Shown here: positions 8,659-18,745 of the stretch, one piece after another | Layout: each line of letters starts with the position of its first letter | Numbering within the stretch: position 1 is the first letter of the stretch | Origin: an uncultured bacterium | GTDB taxonomy: Bacteria > Verrucomicrobiota > Kiritimatiellia > CAIKKV01 > CALHGX01 | Reading direction: 5' to 3' | Assembly: GCA_938031185.1 (NCBI GenBank) | Contig: CALHGX010000021.1 | Span: 1 to 64,000 of the forward strand | Length of the DNA: 64,000 nt | Translations under genes and position numbers: made by a program | Notes under the pieces: generated by a model | Seen by the model: the letters and a program-made list of their open reading frames with translations, nothing else | Told to the model about the DNA's origin: nothing | Databases searched by the model: none

Positions 8659-9915
8659 TCAAGGTAAAAGGTCCCCGCGCGCCTTGGCGTCGGCAATTAG
8701 GGCTTGTGCCATGGTCCATAGGGCTTCTCCGCCTTCCCTAATGTGCCGGTTGCGTTCCACAACGCGATCAGCCGTCACGCCGTTCTTCCGCCATACCGCC
8801 CCGCGAGTCAGGTAGTTGAGCAGCAGCGGTTGCAGCCGGTCCAGTGCAGCCGCGTAACGGGCCTCGGCCGTGCGTCGCTCTTCAAATTCATTCCAGAGCG
8901 AGCGAAATTCCTCCGCCTGATCAACCGGCAGCAACCCAAATACCCGCTCCGCCGCCTGGCGTTCCCGCGCCAGTCGATCCGCCTGTCCCGCCTCATCGTA
9001 GCAATAGGTATCCCCCGCTTCAATCTCCACCAGGTCGTGGACCACCAGAAGGCGCAACACTCTCCCAACATCAATGATCCCGGGCCCGGCATGCTCCGCC
9101 AAAACCATGGCCATCACCGCCACATGCCAGCAATGCTCCGCTGCGTTTTCCCGCCGCGAACCGTCCTCCAATACCGTGTGACGCAACACCTGCTTCAACC
9201 GATCAATCGCCGCAATAAACTCCCATTGCCGGCGGCACCGTTCCTCCAACTTCAAGCGATGATAATCAGGCCCTGCAGCCCCCTCGCCCCGGCGCGTCTC
9301 AAGCCATTGCACCAGCCGCTCCGCCACTTCGATCTTCGGCAACAGAGGCCACCGCTCGCACGATCCGTCTTTTGCGAACACAACCACACGATTGGTATCC
9401 GCCTCAAACCCCGCATCGGGTTGGCTCACATCGTTGGCAATCACCAGATCCAACCCCTTCTGCTCCAGCTTGCGCCTGGCCTCTTCTTCCAGATGATCCG
9501 TCTCAGCCGCGAATCCAACGAACAAGCGGGAACCTTTGAGAAGTCTAACCGCCTGCAGGATGTCCTCTGTTGGTTCCAACTGAAGCCGATGCGGGACACT
9601 GCTCTTCTTGATCTTTCGCGATTCGCAAACCGCAGGCCGCCAGTCCGCCACGGCCGCCGTCATTACCAGCGCATCGCACCACGGCACCCATTGCCTGACC
9701 GCCGTTAGCATGTCTTGCGCTGAAACGACCGAAACCACCTCGCGAACCGGTGGCGCCACCAGAGCGACAGGCCCCGAGACCAGCACCACCTCATGCCCGC
9801 GCCGCGCCGCGACTGCCCCCACAGCGTACCCCATTTTCCCTGAAGAACGATTGCCCAGGAAGCGCACGGGATCCATGTGCTCGCGGGTCGGACCGGCTGT
9901 GACCAGCAATTTCAT
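8659..9915 (-). CDS. CoaB-type phosphopantothenate-cysteine ligase domain fused to C-terminal HD-domain (YfbR/HDDC2-like) hydrolase
   Basis: N-term LLVTAGPTREHMDPVRFLGNRSSGKMGYAVG...VMTAAVADWRP...FVGFAAETDHLEEEARRKLEQKGLDLVIANDVS; C-term RRENAAEHCWHVAVMAMVLAEHA...LLVVHDLVEIEAGDT. Start trimmed to ATG 9915. Confidence 0.85.
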   Translation of the reverse strand: MKLLVTAGPTREHMDPVRFLGNRSSGKMGYAVGAVAARRGHEVVLVSGPVALVAPPVREVVSVVSAQDMLTAVRQWVPWCDALVMTAAVADWRPAVCESRKIKKSSVPHRLQLEPTEDILQAVRLLKGSRLFVGFAAETDHLEEEARRKLEQKGLDLVIANDVSQPDAGFEADTNRVVVFAKDGSCERWPLLPKIEVAERLVQWLETRRGEGAAGPDYHRLKLEERCRRQWEFIAAIDRLKQVLRHTVLEDGSRRENAAEHCWHVAVMAMVLAEHAGPGIIDVGRVLRLLVVHDLVEIEAGDTYCYDEAGQADRLARERQAAERVFGLLPVDQAEEFRSLWNEFEERRTAEARYAAALDRLQPLLLNYLTRGAVWRKNGVTADRVVERNRHIREGGEALWTMAQALIADAKARGDLLP

Positions 9916-9971
9916 GGTTTTGCGCGAAGAACGCCTACCGGCGCAGCCGTGGCCATCTCCGCAAGGACAGT

Positions 9972-10877
9972 TCAGCAACCGCTGTGGTTTGGGCTGGAGC
10001 CGTCAAACACCCGAATCTTCTCACGCACGGCCGCTTCGGCTTCTTGGTAAATCTCCTGTATCATCGGATCGGAGAAGCGATAGGTGCGATCCTCCAGCGT
10101 TGTTTGCCCCAGACGATCGAATAACCGCTGCTGCGCAGACGCAATGTCCTTGCCGTAAATGTGAAACGAATCCGCGTGCCAGTTCATTCGCGCCAGCCGA
10201 ACCGGCCGTGCGGCGCGTTCGGCAATGCCCGCAGCCACGACATCCCGATTGAACAAAATAAACCCGAACATGTTCATGAAGTTGGCGCCCCACGCGTCAT
10301 TGCTTCGAAATCGAATATTGCAATTCAGCCACCACACCCCCTCCGCGTCCACCAGCACCCGATACCACAGTGACTGCAAGCAGGGGGGATCATAGCAGTC
10401 CAGGTCCATCCACGGCATCCAAGTGATCATCTGCGCCTGGCGGGTGTACGGCACTTTCGCCAGCTTCTCAATCACCTGTTCGATCTGGTTCACGTTGACC
10501 GGGCCCACATCCATGGAAACACCATCCCGCAGTTCACGCCACTGTCCATAGGTCGCCAAGCGGCCATGATAGGTGTATTCCCATCGCGTGTCCTTGGGGT
10601 CGTTCATATTCTTGACCCAGTGGTCTTTCGCCCCCTGCAGTTCCATCACATATTCGCGCAAATCCTCTATGCCGCCCGGAAATGCCTTATGAATCATCGG
10701 CTCCGCCAGCGGATCCTCCACAGTGATATTCATCGTCGCATCAAGGCTGGGCGGATCGCCCGGCCGATCATACTGCGTCTTGAAAGGAATGCCATGCGCA
10801 TGCAGCGCACAAAGGGCCCGCTCGTATGCTTCGGCGAGCGATGCGCCTTGAACATGAAGAACCGGTATGCTTTCCAT
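9972..10877 (-). CDS. Thymidylate synthase superfamily protein (divergent ThyA-like)
   Basis: DPPCLQSLWYRV (active-site PPC), LNCNIRFRSNDAWGANFMNMFGF, ADSFHIYGKDI, and MNITVEDPLAEP; 301 aa. Confidence 0.75.
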   Translation of the reverse strand: MESIPVLHVQGASLAEAYERALCALHAHGIPFKTQYDRPGDPPSLDATMNITVEDPLAEPMIHKAFPGGIEDLREYVMELQGAKDHWVKNMNDPKDTRWEYTYHGRLATYGQWRELRDGVSMDVGPVNVNQIEQVIEKLAKVPYTRQAQMITWMPWMDLDCYDPPCLQSLWYRVLVDAEGVWWLNCNIRFRSNDAWGANFMNMFGFILFNRDVVAAGIAERAARPVRLARMNWHADSFHIYGKDIASAQQRLFDRLGQTTLEDRTYRFSDPMIQEIYQEAEAAVREKIRVFDGSSPNHSGC

Positions 10878-10917
10878 TCGTGCCTCTCCGTCCTCCAGCC
10901 GCTCGCCGGAAAACCCG

Positions 10918-10994
10918 TGGCACCCCCGGCAGGACTCGAACCTGCGACCGCCGGATTAGAAATCCGATGCTCTGTCCGTCTGAGCTACGGGGGT
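10918..10994 (-). tRNA. tRNA-Arg(TCT), CCA encoded
   Basis: acccccgtagctcagacggacagagcatcggatttctaatccggcggtcgcaggttcgagtcctgccgggggtgcca; full cloverleaf, loop tttctaa. Confidence 0.95.
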
Positions 10995-11079
10995 CCGCCG
11001 CTTCATCATAGAGGCCGGCCCGCTGCCTTCAAGCCCAAAGCCTCGTCAAACGCCCTGCCGTCTGCCGCGCGAGATTCGG

Positions 11080-11973
11080 TCAGTCCTTCTTCCACGGCGG
11101 CTGTTCCGGCAGCAGCGCTGTGAATTCAGCCACCAACGTCGTTTCGTACGCGCCCGCATAGGCCCCCTGAATGAACCGATCCAGCGCTTCGTCGTGCAAA
11201 CGTTTCCAAGACGCCTCTTCATGCCCCGGGTTCACGGGAAAGAAACACGCGCCCACCGCTTGCGCCGCTTTGCGGTCACCTGGCGCATCCCCGATCATCA
11301 AAATCCGATGCGCCGGGTATCGACCATCACTCGCCAAACGCAAGTGTTCCGCCTTGGTTCCCAACTCCTGCCCCGCAATCACCCGCGGATAGGCATCCAG
11401 ATCGTTCTCGCGCCACTCCCGAATCAAAGCTTCTTCCGGCGTTTGCGACACAACAATGATGTCCGCCAGATGACGCATTTTCTCCAAACTCTCCCTCACC
11501 CATCGAAACGGTGGAACCTTCGTCACCGTTCTTTCAATCGTCCGATTGACCGCCAGACTCCATTCCAACACGCGCTGGATCTCTTGGTCTCCCGTCCGCT
11601 CCACTTCCTCTCGCAACGTGGCGTTGCTCAAGGCCACGCCCGACTCGATATACCGCCGCAAGGCCGTCATGTCCGGAAGACGGACACCGGCCGCCGCCAC
11701 TTCGGGGCGGGATCGCAGTAATTCCATGACGCGCAACAAGGCGGGGAAACGATTAATCCCGCGCCATACCGAGTAGAGATTCACAAACTCGGCCGCCTCT
11801 CGCACCTCCCGCTCTATGGCTTGCAACCCCCACGCTCGAATAATCTCCGGATGAAAACACTGCTTCTGCTTGATTTCCATGGTGGGGAAAACACACCCAT
11901 CGGAGTCAATCCCGACCAGAAAACCCCGCCTCGGCTTCATGCCCTTCAAGTCGTCTATCGAAAACCCCGCCAT
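11080..11973 (-). CDS. HAD-superfamily hydrolase
   Basis: FLVGIDSDGCVFPTM (DxDG), IIVVSQT, ILMIGDAPGDRKAAQAVG. Confidence 0.75.
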   Translation of the reverse strand: MAGFSIDDLKGMKPRRGFLVGIDSDGCVFPTMEIKQKQCFHPEIIRAWGLQAIEREVREAAEFVNLYSVWRGINRFPALLRVMELLRSRPEVAAAGVRLPDMTALRRYIESGVALSNATLREEVERTGDQEIQRVLEWSLAVNRTIERTVTKVPPFRWVRESLEKMRHLADIIVVSQTPEEALIREWRENDLDAYPRVIAGQELGTKAEHLRLASDGRYPAHRILMIGDAPGDRKAAQAVGACFFPVNPGHEEASWKRLHDEALDRFIQGAYAGAYETTLVAEFTALLPEQPPWKKD

Positions 11974-11995
11974 AATGTGCCATCCTCCTCTTTCC

Positions 11996-13312
11996 TCACC
12001 AGACCCTCAAATCCCGCACCCGTCGGGCCTTGCCCGGCACGCGTTCCAGACTCCCTGGTTCCAACAGCGTCAAACGGACTCTCAAGCCCAAAACGGAATC
12101 CAACCTCCTCTGAAGGCGGTCTCGCAACGCCGCCATCTCCCCCATCCGATCCGAAAACAACCCGCCATCCGCCTCCACCCGCACTTCCAGTTGATCCATC
12201 GCTCCGTCGCGCGAAACCACCAGTTCATAGTGCGGGCGGATCTCCGAAAAAGCCAGCAAAACGGTCTCGACCTGCGATGGGAACACGTTCACACCGCGAA
12301 TAATAAGCATGTCATCCGCGCGCCCTGTCACCTTCGCCATGCGCCGGGTGGTGCGGCCGCAGGGGCACGGCTCCGTCAATATACGGGAACGATCCCTGGT
12401 TCGATAGCGAATGACCGGCGAGGCCTGCCGTGTCAAGGTCGTGAAAACCAATTCACCCTCTGCCTCGTCAGGAAGGCTATCTCCCGTTTCCGGATCCACC
12501 ACTTCACACAAAAAGTGATCCTCCGCAATGTGCATCCCGTCCTGCCGCAAACATTCCCCGCTTACGCCGGGGCCCATCACCTCGGAAAGTCCGTAGTTGT
12601 CAGTGGCCAGAAGCCCCAGCCGGGATTGGATCTGCTTCCGCATGATCTCCGACCAGAACTCTCCGCCGAAAAAGCCCAACCGCAGCCGCAAATCACTCTT
12701 TGTAATGCCTTGCCGTTCTAGCTCTTCGGCTAGGCAAAGCGCATAGCTGGGGGTGCAAACCAATGCGGTGACTCCTAGATCCCGCATCAAAGCAACCTGT
12801 CGCTCGCTGTTCCCGCTGGAAACCGGTATGACGGTGGCGCCCACCCGCTCCGCGCCCTGATGAAGGCCAAATCCTCCCGTGAAAAGGCCATACCCAAAAG
12901 CAATTTGGACGATGTCGTCGCAACTCAAACCGCCCGCCACCAAAATCCGGGCCACCGTTTGTGTCCATATTTCCAAGTCCGTTCTCGTGTAGCCCACCAT
13001 GATCGGGCGGCCAGTAGTCCCGGTGGAAGCCTGCAGGCGCACCACATCGGCCAACGGCACGGTCATCGCTCCATATGGATACTGCCGCCGCAGGTCCTCC
13101 TTCTCCGTAAACGGCAGCCGGGCAAGGTCTTCCAGACCGCGAATGTCTTGCGGCCGCACGCCCACAGCGCGCATTTTTTCACCGTAATAATGCGAACCGT
13201 CATACAAACGTCGCAACTGCGTCTGCAGCCTTTCCAGTTGCAGGGTTCGCCTCTTTTCCGGCTCCAAGCGCTCCGCCGCCGGATCAAAAATGCGTGACGC
13301 AGAAGACGGCAT
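11996..13312 (-). CDS. Phenylacetate-CoA ligase family AMP-forming enzyme (copy 1)
   Basis: [62 protein letters not shown]. Confidence 0.9.
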   Translation of the reverse strand: MPSSASRIFDPAAERLEPEKRRTLQLERLQTQLRRLYDGSHYYGEKMRAVGVRPQDIRGLEDLARLPFTEKEDLRRQYPYGAMTVPLADVVRLQASTGTTGRPIMVGYTRTDLEIWTQTVARILVAGGLSCDDIVQIAFGYGLFTGGFGLHQGAERVGATVIPVSSGNSERQVALMRDLGVTALVCTPSYALCLAEELERQGITKSDLRLRLGFFGGEFWSEIMRKQIQSRLGLLATDNYGLSEVMGPGVSGECLRQDGMHIAEDHFLCEVVDPETGDSLPDEAEGELVFTTLTRQASPVIRYRTRDRSRILTEPCPCGRTTRRMAKVTGRADDMLIIRGVNVFPSQVETVLLAFSEIRPHYELVVSRDGAMDQLEVRVEADGGLFSDRMGEMAALRDRLQRRLDSVLGLRVRLTLLEPGSLERVPGKARRVRDLRVW

Positions 13313-13319
13313 GAGCTCG

Positions 13320-13751
13320 TTACTTGGTCAGAATATCCGCTTCCCCCAGCAGACGAATGCCGGCGCCGCGCAGGACGTCCATCGCCCGGGCGCTGTCGTT
13401 GAAACGAAATACAAGCACCGCTTTGTCCGCGGTCTTCTCCACAAAGGCATACATGTACTCGACGTTGATCTGGTGCGCCGCAAGCAGGCTCAACACCCCC
13501 GCCAAACCACCGGGGACATCAGGCACTTCCACGGCCACAACTTCCGTCATCCGCAGCGTAAATCCGTGCCGCCGCAACATCGCCTCGGCATCGGCGGGGC
13601 GATTCACGATGAGCCGCAAGATGCCAAAATCACTGGTGTCGGCCAGTGACAAGGCCCGAATATTGATGCCCGCATCGCCCAGCAAGCGGGCAATCATCTC
13701 CAACCGTCCCGCCCGGTTCTCAATGAACACGCTGATTTGCCTCACGGTCAT
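13320..13751 (-). CDS. Tandem ACT domain protein
   Basis: [49 protein letters not shown]...[28 protein letters not shown]. Confidence 0.9.
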   Translation of the reverse strand: MTVRQISVFIENRAGRLEMIARLLGDAGINIRALSLADTSDFGILRLIVNRPADAEAMLRRHGFTLRMTEVVAVEVPDVPGGLAGVLSLLAAHQINVEYMYAFVEKTADKAVLVFRFNDSARAMDVLRGAGIRLLGEADILTK

Positions 13752-13766
13752 GGCCCGCCCCTTTCG

Positions 13767-15074
13767 TTAGAGCACCCGCTTGTCTATCACACGTTTGGCT
13801 TTTCCCTGGCTGCGCTCGATGGATCTGGGCTCCACCAACGTCACCTTCGCCGTAAGTCCCAGAATGCTGAAAATCTCCGACGCCACCTTCTGGCGAAGAG
13901 CTTCCAATCCCCGCACTTCATCGGAAAAGACGCGTTCGTTCACTTCCACCTGGATTTCAAGTTCGTCCATGTTCTCGCGCCGATCCACCACAATCAGATA
14001 GTGCGGTTCCGTCCCTTCGATTTCGAGCAGCACACTTTCGATCTGCGACGGGAACACGTTGACCCCCCGAATGATCAGCATGTCGTCTGTCCGGCCCGAT
14101 ACCCGCTCCATGCGCACCAACGTCCGTCCGCAGGGACATGGTGCTCGCATCAGGCGCGTAATATCCCGCGTCCGATACCGAAGGAGGGGGAGCGCCTCCT
14201 TGGTCAGGCAAGTGAAAACGAGTTCGCCCCGCTCTCCGTCGGGTAGCGGCTGCCCGCTCTCCGGGTCAATCACCTCGGGATAGAAATGGTCTTCAAACAC
14301 GTGCAACCCGCAGTGGGCGTCGCACTCGCTGGAAACACCCGGTCCAATGACCTCGCTCAATCCATAGATGTCAAACGCCTGGAGCCCAAGGCGCTCTTCG
14401 ATCGCCTGCCGCATGCGGGCGGACCACGGCTCGGCGCCAAAAAGTCCCGCTCGCAGCTTCAACTTCCGCATGTCCACGCCCATGTCCGTCGCCACTTCGG
14501 CGATCTCCAGCGCGTAGGACGGCGTGCAGCAGAGCAACGTGGTCCCGAAATCCTGCATCAACATGATCTGCCGCTTCGTATTGCCCCCGGACATGGGAAT
14601 CACTGTGGCGCCGAGCTTCTCTCCTCCATAATGCATCCCGAGGCCGCCCGTAAACAGCCCGTACCCATAGGCCACTTGCACGACGTCGTTGCGCGATCCC
14701 CCGGCGCACGCCAGCGTTCTCGCGCATGTGCGCGCCCAAAGATCAATATCCCGGCGTGTATACCCAACGACCGTGGGCTTGCCGGTGGTGCCCGAAGAGG
14801 CATGCAGCCGCACCACGCGACTCATCGGCACTGCAAACAACCCGAAGGGATATTCCTCGCGAAAATCCGTCTTCGTAGTGAATGGCAGGCGGGAGAGATC
14901 GCTCAGCGACCGAATGTCGTCCGGATGAATCCCGTGTTGCTCAAGCCGCCGGCGATAGAACGGAACGTGCTCATACACTCGCGCAACCACCGCCCGAAGA
15001 CGGTCGCCTTGAAGCGCCGCGCGCTCGTCGCAACTCATAGTCTCCAGCTTGCGCTCAAAGCATCTGCTCGTCAT
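13767..15074 (-). CDS. Phenylacetate-CoA ligase family AMP-forming enzyme (copy 2)
   Basis: [62 protein letters not shown]. Confidence 0.92.
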   Translation of the reverse strand: MTSRCFERKLETMSCDERAALQGDRLRAVVARVYEHVPFYRRRLEQHGIHPDDIRSLSDLSRLPFTTKTDFREEYPFGLFAVPMSRVVRLHASSGTTGKPTVVGYTRRDIDLWARTCARTLACAGGSRNDVVQVAYGYGLFTGGLGMHYGGEKLGATVIPMSGGNTKRQIMLMQDFGTTLLCCTPSYALEIAEVATDMGVDMRKLKLRAGLFGAEPWSARMRQAIEERLGLQAFDIYGLSEVIGPGVSSECDAHCGLHVFEDHFYPEVIDPESGQPLPDGERGELVFTCLTKEALPLLRYRTRDITRLMRAPCPCGRTLVRMERVSGRTDDMLIIRGVNVFPSQIESVLLEIEGTEPHYLIVVDRRENMDELEIQVEVNERVFSDEVRGLEALRQKVASEIFSILGLTAKVTLVEPRSIERSQGKAKRVIDKRVL

Positions 15075-15403
15075 GGCTCACCCCGCCTCCATTCCGCTGC
15101 TTGCCCAACCAAGGTTGACCATACCAGAGGGGAAGCGAAAGCGCCAGCCGCATGAGAACTTCACATGGCAGGCCGCCGCCGAAAGAGCCAGACAATGCTT
15201 CTGGAGAAGGCAGGCCTTCTCGATCTTTCAGTACCGGAAGAGCGCCGCCATCTGGTTCTGCAGGGCGAGACGCGCCCTAACAGATCAAGAAGGATCCTGC
15301 TGCATCTGCTCCGACGGGGCGAGCATGAGGGAAAAGCGCAGGAGGTATGCCTCTAGCGATCCAACCATCGCCACCGTCCCAAAGCGTTGTTTGACGGCAG
15401 AGC

Positions 15404-15829
15404 TTACGGTGACTTCGGCGGCTGCTCTGACGTTGAGGCGTCCGTCTTGGCCTTCTTCTTGCGATCAACTGGAGCCAGATTTACAAACTCCAGAAAGGCC
15501 GTTTCCGCTCCGTCGCCCCGCCGCTGTCCCACCTTGACTATGCGGGTGCAGCCTCCCCGCCGATCCGCATACAGCGGCCCCAATGTTCCGAACAGTTTGC
15601 TCACGCAGTCCTTCCGGCGCAAATAGGCCGCAGCCATGCGGCGCGACGCCAACGTGCCGCGTCGCGCCAAGCTGATCATTCGCTCCGCCACCGGTTGGAC
15701 CGCTTTGGCTTTGCTCAACGTGGTCCGAATTCTCTGCTGCTCTATCAGTCCGCAAACCAAAGAGGCCAGCGTCGCCCGACGATGAGCGCTGGACCGACCC
15801 AACTTGGCGGTCTGTCTCTTGTGTCGCAT
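15404..15829 (-). CDS. rplQ: 50S ribosomal protein L17
   Basis: MRHKRQTAKLGRSSAHRRATLASLVCGLIEQQRIRTTLSKAKAVQPVAERMISLAR; start trimmed. Confidence 0.95.
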   Translation of the reverse strand: MRHKRQTAKLGRSSAHRRATLASLVCGLIEQQRIRTTLSKAKAVQPVAERMISLARRGTLASRRMAAAYLRRKDCVSKLFGTLGPLYADRRGGCTRIVKVGQRRGDGAETAFLEFVNLAPVDRKKKAKTDASTSEQPPKSP

Positions 15830-15863
15830 ATCCCTTTTCCCTGTTTTCGCAATCCCTAACCGG

Positions 15864-16889
15864 CTACGCGCTCTCCGACGATTCAACCCGGTTTTGCTTC
15901 AGCGCCTCCAATACCGAAGGCTCAAACTCCATGCCAAGCCCCAATCCCAACTCCTCCAGCTTGGCTTTGATCTCGTTGAGCGATTTCTTGCCGAAGTTGC
16001 GATACTTCAGCATTTCCGCCTCACTTTTCTGCGCCAGCTCCCCCACGGTGGTGATATTGGCGTTGTTCAGGCAATTGGCGGCCCGAACGCTCAACTCGAT
16101 TTCGTTCACGCTCATACGGAGCACACGCAAGAGTTCCTCGCGTTTCTGATCCACTTCCTCTGCGGTCTCCTCAAACTCCACCACCTGTTTGCTGGAATCA
16201 ACGAACACGTCGAGCTGGTGCCGCAAAATCGCGGCGGACATCACCAGCGCCTCGTCCGGCTTGACCCGGCCATCCGTCCATATCTCGATCAGCAGGCGTT
16301 CATAGTCCGTCCGCTGCCCCACGCGGGTGTTCTCCACCGTGAAATTCACCCGGGAAACAGGCGAGAAAATGGCGTCTATTGGGATGCGACCGATCGGCTG
16401 ATCTTCGGTCTTGTTTCCTTCCGCCAGGCAAAAGCCTCGCCCCATGCGCACCTCGAGCTGGGCGTTCAGCGCACCGTCCTTGTCCAATGTCGCCAGCGGA
16501 AGGTCCGGATTCAGCACCTCAACGGTTCCGTCGGTCTGAATCTGACCGGCGCGCACCACTCCCGGCCCCTTCGCCTTGATCGTCAGAACGCGGGGTTCCC
16601 GCGTGTACATTTTCAGCAGCACTTGTTTCAGATTCAGAATGATATCCGTCACGTCCTCGACCACGCCCGGGATCGAACAGAACTCGTGAGGGGCCCCTTC
16701 AATCGTCACGGCTGAAATGGCCGCGCCCTCAAGCGAGGAAAGCAACACGCGCCGCAAGGAGTTCCCGATCGTCCGACCATATCCGACCTCCAGTGGTTCC
16801 GCGATGAATCTCGCGAAGGTGGGCGTGGCCGTGGATTCCTCCATGGTCAACCGCTTCGGCATCTCAAATCGGCTCAATCTGATTGGCAT
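15864..16889 (-). CDS. rpoA: RNA polymerase alpha subunit
   Basis: FARFIAEPLEVGYGRTIGNSLRRVLLSSLEGAAI; C-term ELSVRAANCLNNANITTVGELAQKSEAEMLKYRNFGKKSLNEIK. Confidence 0.97.
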   Translation of the reverse strand: MPIRLSRFEMPKRLTMEESTATPTFARFIAEPLEVGYGRTIGNSLRRVLLSSLEGAAISAVTIEGAPHEFCSIPGVVEDVTDIILNLKQVLLKMYTREPRVLTIKAKGPGVVRAGQIQTDGTVEVLNPDLPLATLDKDGALNAQLEVRMGRGFCLAEGNKTEDQPIGRIPIDAIFSPVSRVNFTVENTRVGQRTDYERLLIEIWTDGRVKPDEALVMSAAILRHQLDVFVDSSKQVVEFEETAEEVDQKREELLRVLRMSVNEIELSVRAANCLNNANITTVGELAQKSEAEMLKYRNFGKKSLNEIKAKLEELGLGLGMEFEPSVLEALKQNRVESSESA

Positions 16890-16940
16890 CGTTTCACCCT
16901 TCCCGTGGCGGCCCCATGTTCGACCGCTCCGACTATTCCA

Positions 16941-17567
16941 CTACCTCGAATACAATTCCACGACCAGCTGTTCGTTCACAAAGGGACCGATGTCGTCCCG
17001 TGACGGCACACGTAGAACGGCGCCGGTCAACGTTTCACGGTCGAACTGCAGCCATTTCGCCTTGTCGCGTTGCTGCGACACCTCCAGCGCCAATCGGGCG
17101 AACTCCTGACTCTGTTTCCGCGTCCGAACGGCGACTTGGTCCCCTGGGCGAAGGAGCATGGACGGCACATCGGCTCGACGCAGGTTGACCGTCACATGCC
17201 CATGTCGCACAAACTGCCGCGCCTCCCGCCGTGATCGTGACAACCCCATGCGGTACACAACGTTATCCAGCCGCAGCTCCAGCATCTGGAGCAGCATCTC
17301 GCCCGTCACCCCGCGTTTCCGCAATGCGCGCTTGAACAAATTGCGAAATGGCCCTTCCTGCATCCAGTAAGCTCGGCGCAGCCGCTGTTTTTCCCGAAGC
17401 TGCAAACCATAGTCGGTCTTTTTGCCGGGACGCTTGCCGTGCATACCCGGCACACCACGCCCGGTTTCGACGGGGCATTTCGCCATGCGGCAACGATCCC
17501 CCTTGAGAAAAAGCTTCATGCCTTCCCGGCGGCACAACCTGCACGCTGGTCCTGTATATCTCCCCAT
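16941..17567 (-). CDS. rpsD: 30S ribosomal protein S4 (Zn-binding type)
   Basis: MGRYTGPACRLCRREGMKLFLKGDRCRMAKCPVE...GKKTDYGLQLREKQRLRR. Confidence 0.96.
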   Translation of the reverse strand: MGRYTGPACRLCRREGMKLFLKGDRCRMAKCPVETGRGVPGMHGKRPGKKTDYGLQLREKQRLRRAYWMQEGPFRNLFKRALRKRGVTGEMLLQMLELRLDNVVYRMGLSRSRREARQFVRHGHVTVNLRRADVPSMLLRPGDQVAVRTRKQSQEFARLALEVSQQRDKAKWLQFDRETLTGAVLRVPSRDDIGPFVNEQLVVELYSR

Positions 17568-17602
17568 CCCTCTCTCCTCCTGGCGATTCTGACAAGATGT
17601 GT

Positions 17603-18094
17603 TTAGACGCGCCGCCGTTTTCGCGGCCGACAGCCATCATGCGGCATCGGGGTCACATCACGAATCATGGTAATGGTCAGACCCGCGGCCTGCAGCGCGC
17701 GAATGGCGGATTCCCGCCCGGCACCAGGTCCTTGCACGCGAACTTCCACCTCCTGCATTCCTCGCGCCACAGCCTGGCGGGCCGCCTCCTGCGCCACCAC
17801 GCTGGCCGCAAAGGCCGTGCTTCGCCGCGACCCCTTGAAGCCGGCGCGTCCGGCGGAACTCCAGCCCAATACCGCGCCTTTCGGGTCCGTAATCGTCACC
17901 ATCGTGTTATTGAACGTGGCGCGGACATGGGCCACTCCATACGGCACCGCCCGCCCCCCTCGGGGGCGCGCACCACCTCCTCGCGCAGCGCGCTCCGCCC
18001 CTTCCACGGTTTCCGGCCGTCGCTCGCCGGCAGGTGCCTCCTGTTCGGCAGGCCCTCCCCCTGTCTGTTCCGCCTTGTCCTTCTCTTCCGCCAT
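17603..18094 (-). CDS. rpsK: 30S ribosomal protein S11 with N-terminal low-complexity extension
   Basis: [29 protein letters not shown]...[16 protein letters not shown]. Confidence 0.95.
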   Translation of the reverse strand: MAEEKDKAEQTGGGPAEQEAPAGERRPETVEGAERAARGGGARPRGGRAVPYGVAHVRATFNNTMVTITDPKGAVLGWSSAGRAGFKGSRRSTAFAASVVAQEAARQAVARGMQEVEVRVQGPGAGRESAIRALQAAGLTITMIRDVTPMPHDGCRPRKRRRV

Positions 18095-18127
18095 ATCACT
18101 CGCCCTTCTGATTGGCCGCCGGCCTCA

Positions 18128-18538
18128 TCAACTCGCCGGCGTATCCTTCTTCATCGCCGTCCGCACTTCCTTGCTGCGAACCGCCCCGACCGTCCGCCGT
18201 GGCCCCTTCCGGGTGCGGGCGTTGGTGCTGGTGCGCTGCCCTCGCACGGGCAACCCGCGCTTATGCCGCACACCGCGGTAGCTTCCAATGCTGATCAGTC
18301 GCCGAATGTTCTGCGCCACCTCGCGCCGCAGATCGCCCTCTACTCGATACCCGGTCTGCAACACGTTGATGATGCGAGCCAACTCCTCGTCGCTGAGATC
18401 ATCGGCCCGCTTGCGTGGATCCACCTTGGCCTTGGAGGTCACTTCGCGCGCCACCGTCGGACCAATTCCGTAAATATAACGCAGGGCATATTCGATATGC
18501 TTCTTGCCGGGAATGTCCACCCCGAGAATTCTGGGCAT
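18128..18538 (-). CDS. rpsM: 30S ribosomal protein S13
   Basis: [26 protein letters not shown]...[30 protein letters not shown]. Confidence 0.96.
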   Translation of the reverse strand: MPRILGVDIPGKKHIEYALRYIYGIGPTVAREVTSKAKVDPRKRADDLSDEELARIINVLQTGYRVEGDLRREVAQNIRRLISIGSYRGVRHKRGLPVRGQRTSTNARTRKGPRRTVGAVRSKEVRTAMKKDTPAS

Positions 18539-18550
18539 ACGCCACTCTCC

Positions 18551-18664
18551 TTATCCTTGCCGCTGCTTGTGGCGCGGATTCACACAGATAACCCGCACCA
18601 CCCTCTTGCGGCGCACAATACGGCACCGCTCGCAAAACCGCTTGATGGAACTCCGCACCTTCAC
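18551..18664 (-). CDS. rpmJ: 50S ribosomal protein L36 (37 aa, GTG start; not in supplied ORF track)
   Basis: [37 protein letters not shown], between map and rpsM. Confidence 0.95.
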   Translation of the reverse strand: MKVRSSIKRFCERCRIVRRKRVVRVICVNPRHKQRQG

Positions 18665-18745
18665 GCTGCTCCTCCGCTCACAACAAAAGCTGTGTATTCT
18701 GCCACGCCCTTCATCACTTGTCCATATCTATCCGCCCCGCCGTTC

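Noticed and set aside
15075-15403. Gap between paaK copy 2 and rplQ considered for a small RNA or the 63-aa plus ORF
   Set aside because: No recognised RNA signature (SRP, 6S, RNase P, tmRNA); ORF has no family motif. Only a weak gagaagg/ccttctc hairpin seen.
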